A DNA stretch of 64,000 bases, taken from contig OW240916.1 in NCBI GenBank assembly GCA_933207985.1, positions 133,166,834 through 133,230,833 of the forward strand, in the 5' to 3' direction. The DNA is from Pelobates cultripes (Eukaryota > Chordata > Amphibia > Anura > Pelobatidae). The translations under genes and the position numbers were made by a program. The notes beneath the pieces are model-generated. The model was not told where the DNA came from. It worked only from the letters and a program-made list of their open reading frames with translations, and searched no databases. This document shows positions 45,633 to 57,014 of this stretch, one piece after another (position 1 is the first letter of the stretch; the number at the start of each line of letters is the position of its first letter).

Positions 45633-48331
45633 TGTTACAATCATTGACATGAAGCCAAGATTGAAACACTTGCGAAAAGCAGTAAACGGCAAGGTTACAT
45701 GGGAAATTTTAGTCCCATTTTATCAAATTGCATTACATTGAATCAGTGCCAGTAAGGTCATGTGTTAATCCTACCACAAGTGTTATTGACGAGAAGAACA
45801 AAGTACTATATTGTTTTTGTAGTACAACCACCTGACTATGTAACACTGAATGTTTAGTAGTAAATAGTCAGTTTGATTCATGTAACACCCTTTACAACAC
45901 CTTCCCAGGGATCTAGCTTTGTAACCCTTTACATTAAAGAAAGCACCTTTATAAACCAGTGTGTGTTTAACCTAGAGCAGCAGTTACAAGGTTAGGCCAA
46001 GAAGCTAGAGATCTTTGGAGGAAAAAAAAATAAAATAAAAATAAAAAAATAAATAAAAACCACACACAAAACCCTTTGAGATCTAGACAGGTTGTAAGCA
46101 AACCCAGATGGCAGACACTCCAAGCCAATTTCACCAAGTGACCTTTCCCAAGCAAATTTACTACAAACTTAAATGTTTGTCTTAACTTACGTAAAACACT
46201 GAGCTTTCATGCGAAAAGCTGTTCTGCTACTTGAAGAAGCGGTTCCATTTAATTGAACAAACACCACTTCAGGTTCATTTAAAATGCATTCATTTTCTTT
46301 GGTTAACTGTAGCAAAGTGTGGGGTGGGACCACCATACCCAATGCTCAAACTCATGAGTGATAAGAACTTGTACTTTTGTATATAATCTGTAACAACCAC
46401 AAAAGAAAGCTAAACACCTAGTGGCACTCCCAAAATTGTGACCAAAATGTAATTTGTTTAACTTTTCTTTACAGACAAAATTAAAGTTTTCATAATTAAG
46501 CAATGCACAGGTGCACAAAAAAGGGGAGGGGAAGAGTGCGCAGAGTGCTATTTTCAAGTACAAAAACCTTTTTCACAAAGTGGTGAATGAACAAATTACA
46601 GTCACAAATAAATGAACTTGTAATAACTAGGCCAATTTCTCCATTCCGTTCAGGTCAGCTGAGTATAATTATTTTAAACGGACAATTCAGTTAGTGACCT
46701 CTTAGCAGCCAACTGTGGATTTTGTTATTTGCCCAAACTACTACATCAACAAGTTTTACTGCCATAGTGTTTAAACCTTACTAAATTAAATTGCTCTTCT
46801 AACAGAAGGTTCTCTTTAAAATTCAACAATGTATAAATGGGGGAAGGACAAATCTATTAAAGTGGCTTAAACCTCACCTTGTTTATCAATATAAAAACAC
46901 ATTGTACACTTTTTAGCTTTTGGTTGAATAAATTATATAAAAATTATAAAATCTGTCTACAAGCAAAAACAAACCGTTTGCCCTTGGATTTCATGTGAAT
47001 GACTTTGTCATTAAATTAACTTAGCACTGGGAAACAATAGCATTCCATGTTTGGAGGGTTATTCACAAAAGGGGCATTTCAAAGTTGACTTCAAAGAAAG
47101 TCGAATTGGAACAATTCTCGAACCCAGTTGAGTTAAGTTTTCAGTTTGGCCGCTTGTAATCCTCCCTTTAATAACCATGTTACGTGTGACTAGTTCCTCC
47201 TTGCTCATGGAATTGACCTAGGAAACTGGTTTGTTGAGAATGCCCTTGCATTGGCTACCTAATTACTTGTTATCAGGGCTTCCCACACAGGCACGCTTAG
47301 CACCTGTTTCAGGGTAAACAAGGTCAATATACATTGTTAGAACAGGGTTAGACAGACCTAGTCTGAAATGGGATTAAAAAAAATAAAAAATTGCATCTAG
47401 AATATGAAGTTTTGTTTGCATTAAACAAATTAAGTGTACTCGCACAGATGTTACCCAACAGACAGTTTTTTTTCCCCAGGATGCAGAAAATTAGACTAGA
47501 GTTCAGTAACACCAAGGACAGTAGTTTCTATAAGTGGAAGAGGTGTGATTACAGATCACTTTACAGGGGTCAAGGGAAGTGACTTTGACTCAAAAAAAAA
47601 AAAAAAGAAAAAGAAAAGAAGGAGGAGTGTAACAAGTCTGCGGTTACTCCAGTTCACAATCTCTCTCCTCCACATGGAACGTTCCTATAGCACGAGCAAG
47701 ATGAATGAGACAGAAATAGAAGCAAACCATGTTCCTATCTCAGCCAGCACTGCACAAATACATGAAAGTGCCGGCTGCTAATCAAAGCGTTCTATTGTAC
47801 AAGTCAGTGACAAAGGAGATCTTCCAACGGTGAGCAAAGACTCAGTCAGAAAGATAAGCAAGGACAGATAGTGTCTGGGAAGCCAGGTTCCCCTTTACAC
47901 TGTGCTCTCACATTCACAGCGTTACTGGCCATTGACAGGGTTGACAGGTCAGGTGGGATTAATTGAATTAGAAGTTACATTTATACCAATAGTAGGGAAA
48001 TTAGACTATTGCCATAGATACCCATTAACTATAGAAACAGAACCCTAGTAAGTGGGGCCAATGTGTGTCACTAGCGAGGTGATAGAATTAGAAGCTATAA
48101 ATCTACAAGCTGTCTGGGGCATAAAAAGGAAAGCCCGGCCATTTACATTTAACCCACATCCAGTGACAGTGATTTAGAAAAGAAGATGTGACTACACCTC
48201 CAGACCTTTACAATTGGCCATGTTCTTGTCATTAGACCAGTGTCATTCTATAGAACAGACATGCAGAGTGTTAGTTTGTATCCCCATAAAGTGACCGGGT
48301 TCCATTATTAATCCCCCCTCCGCAGTGCTCG
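45633..48331. other. Unassigned 5' part of intron 1
   Basis: No transposon edges or exons were recognised in this stretch, which is cleaner than the rest of the intron, as might be expected near a promoter. A-rich runs occur at 46021-46060 and 47590-47620. Confidence 0.35.
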
Positions 48332-48417
48332 TTAAATTAGAATGAAGAAAAGACAGGCAGGATTATGATACAAGTGGGCAGAGGACATGATCCATAGTAT
48401 GGTCTGTGCATACTCAC

Positions 48418-48496
48418 CATGAGCCCGGCCAAACAGACAGCAAGCACTGGCTAGCAGTAGCAGCAGCACAGCCCCCCTGGAATAGGAGCTGCTCAT
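48418..48496 (-). CDS. VLDLR: VLDLR exon 1 coding part: start codon and signal peptide
   Basis: The minus-strand ATG at 48496 opens 26 codons plus one base before a consensus donor (gtgagta, from 48417). The peptide begins MSSSYSRGAVLLLLLASACC and has a signal-peptide layout: a short N-region with one Arg, a hydrophobic core AVLLLLLASACCLF, then FGRAHG, with a plausible cleavage after the Ala of GRA. The phase-1 end matches the phase-1 start of exon 2, giving ...[17 protein letters not shown]. An upstream in-frame ATG at 48559 exists. I prefer 48496 because it has G at -3 and A at +4, whereas 48559 has T at -3, and because the shorter form is a normal signal peptide. The 5' end of the transcript cannot be read from sequence. 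Confidence 0.88.
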
Positions 48497-49080
48497 CGCG
48501 CTGCACCCCGCAGCACCCAACCCCCCAGAGAGCCAGCTGGAGGAGGAGGATACACACATGAATCGAGGGTGTCACACAAACACCACCCTCTCTCCCTTTG
48601 TAAATCCGGATTGCAGGCAGCTGATTATGGTTTCTTCCTTTTAGTATTTTTTTATTTTTATTTTTTAATATCTCCCTTTTTTGTTCCAGAGCAGCTTTGT
48701 AAATCCTTGGGAATAAGTAATCAGCCCCGGTGTGCTCGGCTACTTGATAGCAGGATGGATGGGAAGGTGCTGGTGTTGAGATGTCATACACAGCTCCCTA
48801 CCGGGGGGGTGGAGAGGGAGAGACGTGCAGTTACGGGCGATTCCCCACACACGCTCCCTTCTTATAGCAGCGGTGGCAACTGGATATGCAGCAATCGGCT
48901 TGAAGATGCGGAGCTGGAGCGGCAGGCGGCGCCCCTGAGCACATTTTACACACACAAACACACACTCACATATACAGGATGTGCACGCAGGGCTATGGGA
49001 TCTGGATCAGGCACATATTGCAGATCCAGGAATACCGACAGTCGGCTCTGGCTAATCAGTTATGTGAGTGTGATTATAAC
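48497..49080 (-). promoter_or_regulatory. VLDLR: VLDLR 5' leader and probable promoter region
   Basis: This sequence lies immediately 5' of the VLDLR start codon on the minus strand. It is locally richer in G+C and CpG than the surrounding A/T-rich DNA, especially around 48480-48545 and 48720-48960, as expected at a housekeeping-like vertebrate promoter. I see no convincing TATA box at a defined spacing and cannot place the transcription start. A plus-strand open frame across this stretch is judged a chance shadow. Confidence 0.45.
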
Positions 49081-50330
49081 CTGAGTGTGATTATAACGTG
49101 TGTGCCTTTAATGTACATATAATGTGTGTGTGCCTTTAATGTACATATAATGTGTGTTGATAATGTGTGTGTGCCTTTAATTCACATGGGCATGGTGACT
49201 GATTGTAATTACTTATACAATGTAGCAGAAGGGTAAATGAGTGAATGAGTAAATTGCAAAAGGAGGTCGGCCTCTTGTGTGTCCCGTGTGTTATGATCAC
49301 ATGGTGTATGTAATACCTGTTATATTATTGGGGCTACGTTTGGGTTCAATCACTGAACAGGGAGTTCAAACCCAAACTGCAAAATATAGTTAAAAAGTGT
49401 TAACCTTAAAAAAAAAAAAAAATAATAATAATTTAAAAAAAAAATGTAACCTAGCTACAGTGACAGCTTGGCTAATTTAGACTGAGTTTTGCAATTTAGG
49501 CTTCAGATGAAAACAATGTGCTGTTTAGTTAATGGACCATTGTGGCCCGGGAATTGCATGAGATGTGCTGTCTTGCATGTCTTTAAATGGGGTAGATGTA
49601 AACCATGTAGCAGGTTGCTGGGGTCATGCAATCAGGCAGGATGGGCTTTGTGAATATTATTAATATAAATAATCTGTAGCAATAGACTGTCCTGCCAGCT
49701 TACCCCAGTGAATAGCTTTGCATAAGTTAAAGAGCCTTTCTTTGCCTGCATGATAATGAGGATCTCTTTTTACTTCACTGGGATGCATAGCTGATATGTA
49801 CATGTATGCTCGGACACATGGCTACCTGTATTTATTACTATTAACACCTTAAGAACTAATTATAGTTTGTGATCGCTATTTGTCCTATCCTAGAGACTCT
49901 ATGCTAGTATCCTGCTTATTTAGTGCTTGCAGCCCTGTAGAGTCCTGTAAGTGTTAAGTGGACTTTCCTCTGCTCAAATAACAGTAAAATAAATAAATCA
50001 CAATTTAGTAGATATACCCCCAATGAAAACATGCATGTATTAAGTGTTGTCCTTTTTTTCATTGGGGTATTCCTAAAAAAGCTTATAAAATTAGCAGATT
50101 TCTTGTCTGCAGTCTTTGCAAGCCCTCCCATTCTATCCAATCCCAAACTTTGTGTGGCTGTCCAATTGCTGCCTCTTGAGTTTAGCTCCACTGAAGTAAC
50201 AGGACCAGTTGCCTAATAGACAACCAGGGAGGTGTAACAAGATTAATTTATAAAAGTGCCAACTTCTACTGAAATCTGTTATTTTTTTTTTTTGCTAATT
50301 AAAGAGGACACACTCTTTACACACAGCAAG
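49081..50330. other. Upstream flank of VLDLR
   Basis: A short tandem phrase 'aatgtgtgtgtgccttta' occurs three times near 49100-49180. Otherwise no supported feature. Confidence 0.35.
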
Positions 50331-51390
50331 CTAAAGTGTTTAGGTATAGAAGAAATAGAGAGAAAGGATCAGCGCTGATAAGCCAACAGAGAAAGCAAAA
50401 AGTATAACAACAAGGCAGCACACCAATGGAAAGGGCGTCCCCTCTAATCCCCTAAGGATACAAATAGAAAGAAAGGGAAGGACAACGGTGCGCCTTAAAA
50501 CAGGTAAAATAAATACTTATAGAAATGTTGAGAAGTCCAAGTAGTACTTTAAAATAGTCCAATATATAAAAGGTCCACATTCCCAGGAAGCGATCCTAAT
50601 AGTACAATGGACGGAATATGAAGTCACAGATGTAGGTTCGTTCCTGCAGTTGATATGTGGAACAGGCAGAAAACAGAGAAAGACTCCAATGGTACAGTAT
50701 GTCATAAAAAAGGAATATTTTGTGTATAGTAATAGAACTACTCACAAGAAGGGAAAGAAAAGGGAAAAGAAAATTTTTTTTAAATTATTTTTATATTCTG
50801 TCAGTACCTTCCAGCCCTGACATTATAAATGTCTTAGTATTATGATTATTGGTGATTTATTTTCATATATTATTAACTTTTTATGGCATTATTTTATTTT
50901 ATATGTAATATTTTTAATCCTTATATCTCTAATATTATTATTAGTAATATGCTTCTCATTGAATTTAATTTTATTTGTCATATGGATGTTCCTTTTTATA
51001 CTCACCTGCATTGTTTATTATTACCATATACACTTATGTATTACCTGTGACTTATGTGAATGTAACTATTTCAATTTATTAATATCTATGTAACCAGATC
51101 CCTGTGTTTACCCAATAATAATGGTCTGCTCTGTCCTTGTGAGGCAGCCCATTTGGGGTTACGATCCCACACCAAGTGGGAGGTTGTGTAACAATGTGCT
51201 GTCAATTTTTACACATTTAGAAGTTTTGTTTTAAAGTAATGAGATGTGTACACCCTCCCACACTTAAACCTAATAGTTACACGTTGATTTATTATGTTTT
51301 CTAAATTTCAGTGTATTACACCCCCACCTATGACGCTGATGACGTCTTTTAGGCTGGAATTGCAAATTACCACTGTAACTATGTGTTCTT

Positions 51391-51398
51391 TATAAAAG
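51391..51398 (+). promoter_or_regulatory. TATA-like box of foldback element 3
   Basis: TATAAAAG, 37 bp upstream of the first base of the hammerhead-like motif. A typical TATA-to-start spacing of 25-30 bp would place a transcript start immediately before the ribozyme-like fold. Preceded by an ATF/CREB-like TGACGTC. Confidence 0.4.
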
Positions 51399-51427
51399 CA
51401 GTATATGTCAGGTCTGTTTTTTCCTAT

Positions 51428-51475
51428 AAGTTTCTACTTGATGAAGCCATGGTGGTGAAACGCATCTAGAAACTT
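51428..51475 (+). ncRNA. Hammerhead-ribozyme-like motif in foldback element 3
   Basis: Stem I AAGTTTCTA (51428-51436) pairs perfectly over 9 bp with TAGAAACTT (51467-51475). Between them: CTTGATGAA (consensus CUGAUGA with one inserted T and one inserted A), stem II GCCA / TGGT, GAAA (51457-51460), ACGCAT, then C at the cleavage position directly before stem I (cleavage triplet ATC). The architecture fits a type I hammerhead. The insertions in the core may reduce or abolish activity. Confidence 0.5.
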
Positions 51476-52195
51476 TTTATATTTATTTTTTAAGTGTTTA
51501 ATCAAGGAATTTTGGCTATTTTCTAAACTGTTGCCATTTTCCTTTTTTCACTATAGTATTATATTACCTTATTTTTGGTATTCTTTATGTTCCTGACATT
51601 ATCATTCTTCTGCCAAAAGGAAGTATCAAGAATCCCTAGGTGGGGATTGTACCACCCACACGTTACTCATCGAGCAGTGTGTCTGCTCATTATACTGTGA
51701 GTATATTTTATCTATTTTTTATCATCCTAAATTATACAGGGAACACTATATATTTTATTTTCTTTTATCCTGAGCCGGACCACCCTATTGAACTACCTCA
51801 TTGAAGAATCCTAGAAGAGCAAATATTCTTAAGTGGGGATTGTTCCACTTCGTGTCATTCAAACCAGAGCTGGATTTAAGCTCTGGATATTGTGAGTAGT
51901 TCTATTACTATACACAAAATATTCATTTTTTATGACATACTGTACTATTTGGAGTCTTTCTCTGTTTTCTGCCTCTTCCACATATCAACTCCAGGAACAA
52001 ACCTACATCTGTGACTTCATATTCCATCCATTGTACTATTAGGATCGCTTCCTGGGAACGTGGACCTTTTATATATTGGACTATTTTAAAGTACTACTTG
52101 GACTTCTAAACATTTCTATAAGTATTTATTTTACCTGTTTTAAGGCGCACCGTTGTCCTTCCCTTTCTTTCTAAAGTGTTTAGGTATTTGTTCCT

Positions 52196-52275
52196 TTAAC
52201 CCTTTAAGGACCAAACTTCTGGAATAAAAGGAAATCATGACATGTCACACATGTCATGTGTCCTTAAGGGGTTAA
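52196..52275. mobile_element. MITE family B
   Basis: Edges TTAACCCTTTAAGGACC and GTCCTTAAGGGGTTAA with the interior 'catgacatgtcacacatgtc'. It sits 8 bp right of the duplication of foldback element 3. Confidence 0.8.
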
Positions 52276-53716
52276 ATGAGTGGGGCATAACATTTTGACA
52301 CAGGATTTTTAAAGAAAAGCTCCACAAAAATGTATATTTTTAAAAACAAATTTAGTATTTATACTCCCCAAAAAATGTAATTCTTATAGCATGTTTCCTT
52401 GGAATTATATACAATTTTGGCTTGCAATAGTTGCAGATCTGATATCTGCAGCTTCTACAAGCCCTCCCCTTCTGCCCTGGCACAGATGAGAAAGTCTCAT
52501 AGATAAACCTTGCGGAACATGCTCTGCTTATTGAGACGTTAATACAATAACGTTAATGAAGGAAATATGTAAAACTCTCCTGGTACCAGATCTATTCAAA
52601 TAAGAAACATTCTAAACATTTCCTTTTTTTAGTATTTTACAGACAAGTCATTTGTCACATGCCATTCCACTGATTCTCTTGGTATGAAGGCCAATGTTAG
52701 GGTGAGGTTTCCATTGAAGGAACTGTTTTGTCATTCAGGGCTCATCATATTAAAATGGTATTATTAGTAGAATTGTAGGACTATGCAACAAAGAACTGAT
52801 ATGCTTATTCACTAAAGTTGAAATTCAAGATTAAAATAGTCAAACTCAAAGTTAACTATGCTTTCAATTCAACTATTCTGACCTTCAATTTGAAATTCAC
52901 TTTGAATTCACACTTTAGTAAATAACCCCGTCTGTCTTGTTAAATTCCCTAAGTTTTTAAGAGACATTAACAAGCTCAGTTTTGAATACAGGAAATGATC
53001 CAGCAACCCACTACATGTTGATATATGCTGTTTTTATCTGCTGTTCTACACAATTTTCCTAATTCTACAGATCCCTATGCATTGGTCTATCACAAGAATA
53101 ATTACTAAACAGAGACTTGTCAGGAATTGAAAGTGAGTTTCACATTTGGACCAAATTAGTTAAACTGGAAGTATAGATGACTTGGTGAATTTTTCCATCT
53201 CATCCATTTTTGGCTTACATTTAAATTTTACTTTGAATTCCTGACAGTTCTTCTCTTGTTAAATAAGCTTGGATGTCTCCAGCCCATTCTTCTCCAAGTT
53301 TCTTGCCTGGTTTGCACCACTGTATCTTCATTGCTCTCTACTCCTCTCTTCCAGCTGCTTTCTCCTGCAGTTTCCCCTATTGTTTTCCACTGTGAACTAC
53401 CTTCTGCTGCTTTGTCCCTGTTCTTCTCCCACTGCTCTCTCCCTAATTTCAATACTTTACTGATGGGGCATTTAAATGGATACGCAAAGCACCATAACCT
53501 TATTAATTTCTGCATATCTTGAAACAATGCTCCTAGGTTTGTCTTTCTTGTTTCTAGTTTCTAGTTGGAGAGCATTTTGCTAAAATCACCTGAACTATAT
53601 TTTCCTCCCAACTACCATTTCAGCATCATAGGGGAAGCATAGCATTCTATCCAATTCCTAACTAATGTATAGGGGCTCTTTCAAAGCTTTCTCTGTGAGA
53701 GGCTCTATTTAGTATC
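52276..53716. other. Unassigned upstream flank
   Basis: A pyrimidine-rich stretch at 53270-53460 produces a chance minus-strand frame. No supported gene. Confidence 0.35.
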
Positions 53717-53724
53717 ATATCGAG

Positions 53725-53849
53725 CAGGGGTAAGCAACTTTTGGCACTCTAGATATTGTGGACTACATCTCCCACAATGCTCTTACAGCCATAATGCTGG
53801 CAAAGTATCATGGGAGGTGTAGTCCAAAACATCTGCAGTGCCATCTCTG
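53725..53849. mobile_element. Palindromic hAT MITE (125 bp)
   Basis: Ends CAGGGGTAAGCAACTTTTGG and ...GCAGTGCCATCTCTG. The interior folds on itself (tggactacatctcccacaat / atcatgggaggtgtagtcca). The flanking 8-mers repeat with one mismatch (atatcgag 53717-53724, atatagag 53850-53857). This resembles a hAT MITE widespread in tetrapods. Confidence 0.85.
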
Positions 53850-53857
53850 ATATAGAG

Positions 53858-54299
53858 GCTCTTTCACATATAGCTTTTTGTGAGTTTAATTAAAGCTGCC
53901 TGACCGCTGACCGCTGCCATTAAATTGTTCGAAATGTTTCATAATTTTCATGAATAAAACTACTATGTATATTTTAGCCCTGGCGCTATAGAAAGTCAGA
54001 AAGAATAATTACAACGAGCAGCAAAAAAAAAAACATTGCTGAAGAGGCTGCCCACCGCCTATCTAATTTACAAATATTATATTATAATTTGAGAAATTTA
54101 AGTCCCACTTGCATACAGACCTAACACTATATAGTCCCTGTCCCTAGTCAGAAATATATCTCCCCTTTTGCAGTAAAGATTTGAAAAACGTACAGTTTTA
54201 CTTATGTTTTTCCAGCGTCGAGGCTCCCTCAGCACTGCATACCTCTCCGCTTCCCATGACAGAATGCCTCATCTGCCGATGTCTAGTCCAATGCTCATA
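53858..54299. other. Unassigned upstream flank
   Basis: No supported feature. Confidence 0.3.
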
Positions 54300-54481
54300 A
54301 TAGAGGACAGCACATTCAAATGTCCCCATAGAAAAACCATTGAATCAACTTAACCCTCAAATTTAAAAAAAAAAAAAAAAAACTGCAGTGTTTTACATTA
54401 CAAGGTTAATAGGACAAGGTTCCTCCACTCAGACCACTTAATTGAGATTAAGTGGTCTGGGTGACTCTAGTGTCCCTTTAA
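54300..54481. mobile_element. MITE right-end fragment
   Basis: Ends with the subterminal hairpin 'gaccacttaattgag / attaagtggtc' and 'gactctagtgtccctttaa' (TTAA 54478-54481). The left terminus is missing. Confidence 0.6.
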
Positions 54482-54973
54482 AAATGGATTATATTCTATA
54501 AAACTGTTACTTTAACCCGGAAACTGTGTTTCCTATTTGCGTATACACATAACTGTGACAGACATTAAGAAGTGTGAAACATCCAGCTATATTCAACTCT
54601 CCGCAGTATGCATCTCCTTACGTAATGTGCTAAGTAGATATATATTGTGAAGTGTTTACTATTGCTGAATGTTTCACATTTTTTACCTTGTGGACATTTT
54701 CTATCAGTTTCCATTTCTGGAGAGATTGTGAATTTTACAAAGGGTCCCTATTGAGGAACTTCTTACTTTCACAGGGATTACTTTTAATGATTGCTTTGTT
54801 TCTGATTCTGAATTTTATTATGTATGTATTGCTGATATTTAAACAATAAGATTTAATAATATTGATTTTAAAGCAGTTTATTTACATATATACATTTTAT
54901 CTGTCATAGTTATCTTTCCGGGTGAAAGTAGCACTTGTCACAGTTTTTTTAGTATCCAGTGTCTAATCCATTT

Positions 54974-55305
54974 TTAAAGGAACACTATAGCGTTAGGAAT
55001 ACAAACATTTGGTTTGTATTAATAGTTTCCTGTAACCTATCTAGATGTCCCCACCCCATGTCATAATGTGAAAGGCAATATTTACTGTAGAAGCAGCATC
55101 TGATCAATAACTGAGTATGACTCCCTTATAGCAGAGGAAAGTGCCTCTAGTGGCTGCAATAGAGGCTTGTTAACTCTTCAATAAAAATATTGCTGTTCCT
55201 ATGAAATTGCAATGTTTTACATTGCAGGCTTCAAAAGACAGGGGCATGGAACCTAGACAACTTCATTGAGATGAAGAGGTCTGAGTACCTTTAGTGTCCC
55301 CTTAA
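54974..55305. mobile_element. MITE, TTAAAGGAACACTATAGCG type
   Basis: Starts TTAAAGGAACACTATAGCGT with a subterminal palindrome (aatacaaa... / ...tttgtatt) and ends 'cctttagtgtccccttaa' (TTAA 55302-55305). Same family as the outer element at 33737. Confidence 0.75.
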
Positions 55306-56019
55306 AGGGATTCTAAGCTATTGCTCTTAGGAGCAAATAAAGTATGATCTTAGTGTATTTTGATTATATGAAAGTTATTACAGGTGGTGTGAAAAGTAGT
55401 AAGGCATTGGGGCCACAGATGGATAGAAAGGAGAACTCTTCTTAAGGGGGTCTGAGGAATATTGCCACCAGACAGATAAGTTAGTGAGGATACACAATGT
55501 CACCAGACAGGTATATCTGTCTCGGTCATCTCTTGCTCTAATGGTTCCTTATTGTGGTTGCATGATTAAATGGTGCACAAATGAAACAGACACATTGTAA
55601 GTTTATGCACATTTACGATGGTGATAACCTATCTATTTTTTTTCATGACATTTCCTAGATCCCTTACGTACAGTACATCTTAAGTGCTATGGTGGATAGC
55701 TACTTCTCAATTATATCCAGCTGTAAATAACACCTGGGTTGATTTGATTAAAATCACAATTTAACTTGCCAGTCAGTAAGACTCAATTGAAATCTTGACT
55801 TTTAAATGTAAAGACTCATTCTTGCTGGTTGTTATCTTCAATATTTGCAACCAGATGAGTATTTCATATTTAGAATTCTAACCTTTCTGATTTGTTAAAC
55901 ATTTATATCAGAACTGATTTTTTTTGTTCGATACAATTTGACATACATAGTTCACATTGCAATAATTTCATCATCTGTCTTAATTTTAATAGATGAATCA
56001 CTAATGTTTGGAGATCAAC
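55306..56019. other. Unassigned upstream flank
   Basis: No supported feature. Confidence 0.3.
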
Positions 56020-56403
56020 TTAAAGGGATCCTATAGTGCCAGGAAAACAAACCCGTTTCCCTGGCACTATAGGCTCTTGGAGTGCCCCCCTCCCTCGGCG
56101 CTGAAGGGGGTTAAAAACCCTTTAGCCACTAACCTTAATCCAGTGCCGGGCTCCCTCGGTGCTGGTGACCTCTCCTCCCCCGCCGATGTCAGCTCCCGAG
56201 TCGGGCCGAATGCACATGCGCGGCCAGAGGCGCGCACATTCAAACGCGCCAATAGGAAAGCATTACTCAATGCTTTCTTTTGGGGATCTTATTTGACGCT
56301 GGACTCCGTGAGGAGAGCCATTAGAGGTAGCCACTAGGGGGACCTGGCACCCAGACCACTACATTAAACTGATGTGGTCTGGGTGCCTAGAGTGGTCCTT
56401 TAA
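56020..56403. mobile_element. MITE family A
   Basis: TTAAAGGGATCCTATAGTGCC at the left; TGCCTAGAGTGGTCCTTTAA at the right, with terminal palindrome and core 'aataggaaagcatt'. Its right TTAA (56400-56403) is shared with the family C element that follows. Confidence 0.8.
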
Positions 56404-56962
56404 CCCCTTAACGCCGTTACGGCGTTCTATGCTGTCCCCATTTAAATGGGCTTTAAAGCGGCATAGAACACCGTAACGGCTTAAGCCCCCAAGAGCCTCC
56501 AGCTACTTACCTCTGCCGTGATCCTCTTGGAAGGACTGCCTGACAGCCCAGGCAGCCCTCCCACGGATCTCAAAGAATGATCACATGGCCCCCTATAGCT
56601 GGCTGTGGATCTGCCAGCAGGGAGACTGTCTGGGCAGTCAGACAGTCCCCCTGCTGGTGGGAAGAATTAAAAAAAAAATAAACATGTTAAAATAAATTAA
56701 AAGTGTGTGTGTGTGTGTGTGTATATCTTATATATATGTAACGTCATACGTAGTGTATTTTAATGTTAATATAAGTACATATATTAATATTAAAATACAT
56801 TTAGAATGAAGTTATATATATTATATAATACATATATATATATATATGTATGTATAATTACAAGAATAAATAAATACAATAAAATAAAATATTTTTTAAA
56901 TAAATTATATATGCATATGTAATTTCATTCTAACTGTATTTTGTTATATATATATATATATA

Positions 56963-57014
<52 letters not shown>

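Larger units (their letters stand above)
3547..48417 (-). other. VLDLR: VLDLR intron 1 (about 44.9 kb)
   Basis: The interval lies between the exon 1 donor (gtgagt at 48417) and the exon 2 acceptor (tag ending at 3547) on the minus strand. Both splice sites fit consensus and both flanking exons are phase 1. The intron is packed with transposons, many nested in each other, listed separately. One exon-like segment (36852-36969) and one unexplained open frame (about 14.2-14.5 kb) lie inside it on the same strand as VLDLR. Confidence 0.85.
50348..52170. mobile_element. Foldback retroelement 3, with a hammerhead-like motif in the spacer
   Basis: Inverted arms of about 282 bp (50466-50747 and 51890-52172) differ at only a handful of positions. 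The element is flanked by a perfect 17-bp duplication ctaaagtgtttaggtat (50331-50347, 52171-52187). A tail of about 118 bp (50348-50465) lies outside the arms only on the left. The spacer contains TGATGACGTC (51341-51351 region), a TATAAAAG box (51391-51398), the hammerhead-like motif (51428-51475) and two related units with 'gtggggattgt(a/t)ccac' ending in 'tgtgagta' (about 51620-51710, 51810-51900). No protein is coded. Confidence 0.8.

Noticed and set aside
48569..49084. Plus-strand 171-codon frame opposite the VLDLR 5' leader
   Set aside because: Antisense to a promoter region, low-complexity start, no recognised domain; G+C-rich DNA favours chance frames.
53228..53527. Minus-strand 99-codon frame
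   Set aside because: Its complement is a pyrimidine-rich stretch; no known domain and no splice signals that support it.
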